Source of the DNA: an uncultured Bacteroidales bacterium
Lineage (GTDB): Bacteria > Bacteroidota > Bacteroidia > Bacteroidales > UBA932
DNA: 10,881 nucleotides
Assembly: GCA_946549475.1 (NCBI GenBank)
Contig: CAMNQO010000042.1
Coordinates: 1-10,881 of the forward strand
Reading direction: 5' to 3'
Below are positions 6,438-10,881 of the stretch, in pieces; the stretch's first letter is position 1; each line of letters starts with the position of its first letter. A program made the position numbers and the translations under genes. Under the pieces are notes generated by a model, which was not told the origin of the DNA, ran no database searches, and saw only the letters and a list, made by a program, of their open reading frames with translations.

Positions 6438-9400
6438 ATGGACACTGCGTATGATACCGTCGGCAAGGGCGGACCGTCCTCCGAAGAGAGCAAAACCCGG
6501 CCTGTTGGGGCCGTGGCTTGCAAGATGCGTTCCATTTTCCTTCCTTTGGCTTTGCTGGCTGCCTCGGCCATCTTTTTCGCAGGTTCTGCGATTGAACGGC
6601 TCAGAATGCGGGACATCGGAGCGGTGACCGCACGGGTGAGCGAGCGGGTCGGCCAGGCTTTGCGCGAGTTGGAAACCCGGGGACAGGAAAACGGACCGGT
6701 GGCGGATTTGCCCCGCGACATGTCCCTCTACCGGTATGAAAACGATTCGCTCGTCTATTGGAGAAATCCCCTGCCCGTCATCAACGACAACATCGCTCCC
6801 TCTCCCGACTTGCGCGCACTTTCCGAGGCCACGCTGTCGCCCCGGCACTACGGGCGTCTGCCCATCAGCGGGCTCACGGAAGAGTTCCGTTTCACCACGC
6901 TCGGTTCGAAATGGTATCTGGCCCGGATGGTGACCACGCGCAAAGGAAACATCACCCTCGAAGCCTTGTACATCTGCGAGGGCCGGGGAGAGATGGGCGA
7001 CCGGCATGTCGCCAGGAGACTGGGCCTGCCCGCCAACTGTTTCATTTCCGACCTGCCCCAGGAAATCGGATATCCCGTCCTGTACGACGGAAGGGCTCTT
7101 TTTTTCATCGGGAGCCGCACCCTGGCCCAACCGTCCGACTCGGCGGGCCGGTGGCTGGGACTGGCATTCCTGGCCCTCTTTTTTGTGTCCCTGCTGCGCA
7201 GACGGCCCGGCCTGCGGATGTATCTGCTGACGGCATCCGGGCTGACCGCCTGTTACTTCGTCGCCCGCTTCTGGGGCGACGGAATGGTGGACGGCAACAG
7301 CCTCTTCTCCGCACAACTGTATGCGGACGGGCCGATTTGGTCTTCTTATGGCAATCTGATGTTGCAGAACATCTATTATGTGCTGCTGGCGGTGAGCGTC
7401 TATCAAGTGCGCCGACCGCTGACGGCCTGGACCCTGGCCGATGGCTCGCGCCGCCGGATGCTCGTGACGGGGACATTCCTGGCCCTGTGCCTGACCGGCT
7501 TGACGGTGCACGGCGTGGCCAGCGGAATCAGTTTCCTGCAGAACTCCAGCATACCGGTTTATTTTACCCACAGCAGCGCGGGAATGGGACTGCGTGCCGT
7601 CACCTTCCTGGTCTATACGCTCCTGCTGGCCGGGATGCTGCTTTTCCTGCTGATGTTGCGCGACCTGCTGGAACACCTTCCGGGCATCCGCCTCCCCCGC
7701 CTGGACATCACATCCAGCCTGCTCATCGCTTTCATACTGTCCGCCGGCATCTCGGCCACCATCGCCGTCATCGGGATGGATAAGGAACAAAAGCGGACGC
7801 AGATGTGGGCGGAACGGCTTTCCATGGAGCGGGACATGATGCTCGAAATGCACTTGCGGGCCATCGAGGGGCAGATTGCCGCCGATCCGTATCTGAACAC
7901 CCTGTCGTCGGTCGAGGGCGGTGAGAGTCTGATCCGCAGCCACATGAACGACAATTATCTGGCCGGCATCCCCCGCACCTACCGCACCTCTGTTTCCTTG
8001 TTCGACCGGGAGGAAAAGTCCTTTGTCGCGAAAGCCCGGCAGATTCTCGGAAGCGAAGCCATCGCCCCGGGCTCGCTGTTTCATTGGGAATGTGACGAAA
8101 ACGGGATTCTGCGGTATTTTGCGCTGCTGCGCCATCAATCCGGGAAATTGCTCACCATCGAGATTGAATCCGTTTCGGGCCGGGAAATCCGCAGTTACCG
8201 CAGTCTCGTCTCCCCGATGGAAGCGTCTGCGGTCTATACGCCCGAGATTTATTCTTACGCCAAATACCTGGACGGACATCTGGTCTTTTTCAAAGGGACT
8301 TTTCCCTATGCCACAAGGATGGAAGAGCAGTATCTGGACTTCGGAAACGACGGGAAAAAGATACTCCGCCAGGACGGTTGGGTGCATTTTTTCAACACCA
8401 CCGGTCCGGGAGAGACGGTCGTCATTTCGCGCAAGCAGATCGACTTCCTGTCGCTTTCAAGCAGCATTCTGCTGCGGATGATGGCGATACTCATCACCCT
8501 GCTCGTCCCCGTCCGGGCCAACGCCCGGAAATGGCGCAAGACCAACAGCCTCACCCGGCGCATCGGCCGGACGGTCCTGCTGGGCATCGCCGCCTCGCTG
8601 GCCTGCATCGTATTTATCAGCCTGCGCTTCGTGATCGACTCCGCCCGGCGGGATCGGGAGAAGAACTACAGCGACCGCATCAGCACGGTCCAGGCGATGT
8701 TGGAAAAAGAATGTGCGGGCGTCTCCACGGTGAACGAATTGCGGACGGGACTGTTCAAGGATGTGCTTTCAGAGACGGCGGATATGAACAAAAGCGACCT
8801 CTCTCTGTTCACCCCGCACGGGACTTTGTTCATGACCACCATCCCGAACCTATACGATGAAATGCGCATCGGATCCCGCATGGACGACGAAGCCTATTAC
8901 GACCTCTGCTACCGCCACCGCCGTTTCTGCCGGCTGGAAAAGCGTTTTGAAGGTACGACCTACACGGTGCTTTCCGCTCCCGTCTTCAACCGCTACGGGG
9001 AAATGGTCTGCCTGGTGTCGCTTCCCCTCCCCTACACCCGCGATTTCATCTCCGAGGCCGTTCCCCACGCCGTACTGCTGATTGTCGTCTCCCTGCTGCT
9101 GCTCATCATCTGCCAGGGACTCATCTATAAATTTACGGACAAGGTGTTCGGCCCCATCAAGCAGATCAGCGACAAAATGGAAACCGCCGACCTGACCGGG
9201 CTGGAACACATCGAATACGAGGCGGACGACGAGATTGCCTCCCTGATCAAGGCGTACAACCGCATGGTGGATGTGATCGAGAGCAGCGCCAGGATGATGG
9301 CGGGCAAGGAAAGGGACAAGGCCTGGAGCGAGATGGCCCGGCAGGTGGCCCACGAAATCAAAAATCCCCTCACTCCGATCAAACTCGACCTCCAGCGCCT

Positions 9401-9989
9401 GATCCGCTTGAAGGAAAGCGGAAAGAGCGAGTGGGAGGATAAGTTTGACAATCTTTCGCGGGTGATTCTGGAAAACATCGATGTACTGACCGAGACGGCC
9501 AACGACTTCTCCTCCTTCGCCAAACTCTACACACAGGAGCCGGTCGAATTTGACCTGGACCGCACGCTGTCCGATCAGATTTCCCTTTTTGACAACAAAG
9601 ACCACATCGAAATCTCCTATGTCGGGCTGAAAGATACGGTCATCCACGGTCCCAAACCCCAACTCATCCGCGTCATCGTAAACCTTGTCACCAACAGTGT
9701 GCAGTCCATCGAGAATGCCGGCATGGAGCGGGGGCGCATCCTGGTGTGCCTGCGCAAGGCAGCGCAGGAAGGGATGCTCGACATCACTGTGGAAGACAAC
9801 GGGCCGGGCGTGGCGGAGGAGAACATCGGCAAACTCTTTACGCCGAATTTCACCACCAAGACCGGCGGGGCCGGCATCGGACTGGCCATGTGCCGCAACA
9901 TCGTCCAGATGTGCGACGGCAGCATTTCCTACAGCCGCTCTTTCACCCTGGGCGGTGCCTGTTTTACCGTAACCCTGCCGGAAAGATGA
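6438..9989 (+). CDS. Large NtrY-like sensor histidine kinase with ten membrane segments
   Basis: This 1183-residue inner-membrane kinase would phosphorylate a response regulator on an external signal. Predicted membrane segments are at about 33-51, 239-253, 260-276, 306-323, 341-360, 387-408, 428-446, 674-690, 713-729 and 878-896. Arg/Lys-rich loops (254-260, 324-340, 691-712) sit inside, giving a consistent N-in, C-in topology with extracytoplasmic regions 52-238, 447-673 and 730-877. A HAMP-like linker (about 896-950) leads to the H-box RQVAHEIKNPLTPIKLDL, with His972 as phosphoacceptor. The ATPase domain has N-box Asn1082/Asn1086 (NLVTNSVQS), G1 DNGPG (1120-1124), F-box LFTPNFTTK, and G2 GGAGIGL (1143-1149). 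All catalytic boxes look intact. The H-box type is like NtrY. Start 6438 is kept because its codons look coding, but it would be nearly leaderless; ATG 6525 (residue 30), just before segment 1, is the alternative. No response regulator is in the window. Confidence 0.95.
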   Translation: MDTAYDTVGKGGPSSEESKTRPVGAVACKMRSIFLPLALLAASAIFFAGSAIERLRMRDIGAVTARVSERVGQALRELETRGQENGPVADLPRDMSLYRYENDSLVYWRNPLPVINDNIAPSPDLRALSEATLSPRHYGRLPISGLTEEFRFTTLGSKWYLARMVTTRKGNITLEALYICEGRGEMGDRHVARRLGLPANCFISDLPQEIGYPVLYDGRALFFIGSRTLAQPSDSAGRWLGLAFLALFFVSLLRRRPGLRMYLLTASGLTACYFVARFWGDGMVDGNSLFSAQLYADGPIWSSYGNLMLQNIYYVLLAVSVYQVRRPLTAWTLADGSRRRMLVTGTFLALCLTGLTVHGVASGISFLQNSSIPVYFTHSSAGMGLRAVTFLVYTLLLAGMLLFLLMLRDLLEHLPGIRLPRLDITSSLLIAFILSAGISATIAVIGMDKEQKRTQMWAERLSMERDMMLEMHLRAIEGQIAADPYLNTLSSVEGGESLIRSHMNDNYLAGIPRTYRTSVSLFDREEKSFVAKARQILGSEAIAPGSLFHWECDENGILRYFALLRHQSGKLLTIEIESVSGREIRSYRSLVSPMEASAVYTPEIYSYAKYLDGHLVFFKGTFPYATRMEEQYLDFGNDGKKILRQDGWVHFFNTTGPGETVVISRKQIDFLSLSSSILLRMMAILITLLVPVRANARKWRKTNSLTRRIGRTVLLGIAASLACIVFISLRFVIDSARRDREKNYSDRISTVQAMLEKECAGVSTVNELRTGLFKDVLSETADMNKSDLSLFTPHGTLFMTTIPNLYDEMRIGSRMDDEAYYDLCYRHRRFCRLEKRFEGTTYTVLSAPVFNRYGEMVCLVSLPLPYTRDFISEAVPHAVLLIVVSLLLLIICQGLIYKFTDKVFGPIKQISDKMETADLTGLEHIEYEADDEIASLIKAYNRMVDVIESSARMMAGKERDKAWSEMARQVAHEIKNPLTPIKLDLQRLIRLKESGKSEWEDKFDNLSRVILENIDVLTETANDFSSFAKLYTQEPVEFDLDRTLSDQISLFDNKDHIEISYVGLKDTVIHGPKPQLIRVIVNLVTNSVQSIENAGMERGRILVCLRKAAQEGMLDITVEDNGPGVAEENIGKLFTPNFTTKTGGAGIGLAMCRNIVQMCDGSISYSRSFTLGGACFTVTLPER

Positions 9990-10881
9990 AAGAGGCGGAT
10001 ATGAACGGGTGCGGGGAGACATATATGTTCCCGACCTCCGTCAAGGAGGTACAGGCCCTGGGCTGGGACCATATAGACATTATATTTATAACGGGAGACG
10101 CCTTCGTGGACCACCCCTCTTTCGGGACGGCCTGCATCGCACGGTATCTGCAAAAATTCGGCTACCGCATCGCCGTCGTGCCCCAGCCGGGCTGGAAGGA
10201 TGACCTGCGGGACTTCCGCAAACTGGGCCGTCCCCGGCTGTTTTTTGCAGTCAATGCGGGGGCGATGGACTCGATGGTCAACCACTATACGGCGGCACGG
10301 CGCCTGCGGCACGACGATGCCTACACGCCCGAGGGCCGTTACGGGGCGCGTCCCGACCGGGCGGTAACGGTCTATACCCGGGCGCTCAAATCCCTCTGGC
10401 CCGATGTGCCCGTGGTCATCGGGGGTGTGGAAGCCTCCCTGCGGCGGCTGACGCATTATGACTATTGGGACGACCGGTTGCATCCGTCCATCCTCTGCGA
10501 AAGCGGGGCGGACTGGCTCTGCTATGGAATGGGCGAACGGACGATGCTCGCCCTGACCCGGGCTATCGAAAAGGGCCGGTCCCGCGAGGAAATAGAAGCG
10601 TTGCCGCAAATCGGCTTCTACAAAGAAGGGGCTGTGCCGACGGAGGGCACTGCGACCGGACTCCCGGCGGGCCCCGGAGCGACGGAGGATACAGGCGGAA
10701 AGACGGGCCCGGACGACAGCCCGCTGGTACTGGCTTCCTACGAGCGATGCCTCAAGGACAAACGGGCTTTCGCGAGCAACTTCCACTGGATTGAGCGCAA
10801 CGCCAATGCCTTCAAGGCGCGGCCGTTGATTGAAGCCGTCGGCACGGGCTATGTCCGCATCAATCCTCCCCTGCCGCCCGC
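9986..10881 (+). CDS. ygiQ: YgiQ-family radical SAM protein (5' part only)
   Basis: I read 298 codons to the right edge, still open. The N-terminal block PTSVKEVQALGWDHIDIIF, followed by ITGDAFVDHPSFG and AVVPQPGW, is the signature start of the YgiQ (UPF0313) family. VVIGGVEASLRRLTHYDYWDD and LCYGMGERT are further family blocks. E. coli YgiQ has 739 residues, so the CxxxCxxC iron-sulfur motif and radical SAM core lie beyond the window. The reaction of this family is not established. A Gly/Pro/Thr-rich, poorly structured stretch at about residues 213-240 sits where relatives have a short loop. The ATG at 9986 overlaps the kinase stop as ATGA, suggesting translational coupling. ATGs at 10001 and 10025 are in-frame alternatives; 10025 is closest to the conserved start of the family domain. 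Confidence 0.92.
   Translation, partial: MKEADMNGCGETYMFPTSVKEVQALGWDHIDIIFITGDAFVDHPSFGTACIARYLQKFGYRIAVVPQPGWKDDLRDFRKLGRPRLFFAVNAGAMDSMVNHYTAARRLRHDDAYTPEGRYGARPDRAVTVYTRALKSLWPDVPVVIGGVEASLRRLTHYDYWDDRLHPSILCESGADWLCYGMGERTMLALTRAIEKGRSREEIEALPQIGFYKEGAVPTEGTATGLPAGPGATEDTGGKTGPDDSPLVLASYERCLKDKRAFASNFHWIERNANAFKARPLIEAVGTGYVRINPPLPP

Noticed and set aside
6414..8387. 657-codon open frame on the minus strand inside the histidine kinase
   Set aside because: The translation is rich in Gln, Gly, Arg and His without motifs, typical of a shadow frame. It covers the whole divergent promoter side of a gene with intact kinase features.
8850..10022. 390-codon minus-strand frame opposite the kinase catalytic region
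   Set aside because: It mirrors the HAMP, H-box and ATPase codons and shows no domain or signal of its own.

Overview
The window looks like a GC-rich member of the Bacteroidota, most likely Bacteroidales. Three things point there: a DUF4783-type secreted protein, a cytoplasmic M16 peptidase of the kind common in Bacteroides relatives, and three intergenic TAnnTTTG elements, the -7 promoter box typical of this phylum. Shine-Dalgarno sequences are mostly absent. The species cannot be named from the sequence alone.

Layout: the window is almost fully coding and is organised around one divergence point at about 6400-6437. Left of it, seven genes run on the minus strand. The first minus-strand block (6393 to 3834) encodes a DUF4783-like exported protein, an M16 zinc peptidase and an unrecognised exported protein. 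A second block (3784 to the left edge) starts after its own -7 box at 3813-3820. It encodes a GNAT-fold acetyltransferase-like protein, a LysE-family exporter, an acidic outer-membrane beta-barrel and PotA, the ATPase of a polyamine ABC importer, which is cut by the window edge. Gaps inside the blocks are only 2 to about 30 bases. Right of the divergence, the plus strand carries a very large NtrY-like sensor histidine kinase with ten predicted membrane segments. It overlaps by four bases (ATGA) a YgiQ-family radical SAM protein that runs off the right edge.

How the genes may work together: an outer-membrane barrel directly upstream of potA suggests a transport unit spanning both membranes for polyamines or another cation. 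LysE and the acetyltransferase-like protein add an amino-acid or amine export and modification theme, but this is inference. The kinase has three extracytoplasmic regions and no response regulator in view.

The most unusual structure is the control region at 6399-6433. Two complete Bacteroidota promoters lie antiparallel on the same 35 bases and share two TTGCAA palindromes, so only one polymerase should be able to bind at a time. The distances from the promoter boxes to the first ATG (7-9 bases at all three promoters) also suggest near-leaderless messages. In front of the GNAT gene this would place a seven-codon, Lys/Arg-rich mini-ORF first on the message. I see no mobile element, CRISPR array, tRNA or rRNA, and there is no gene-free stretch over 300 bases.
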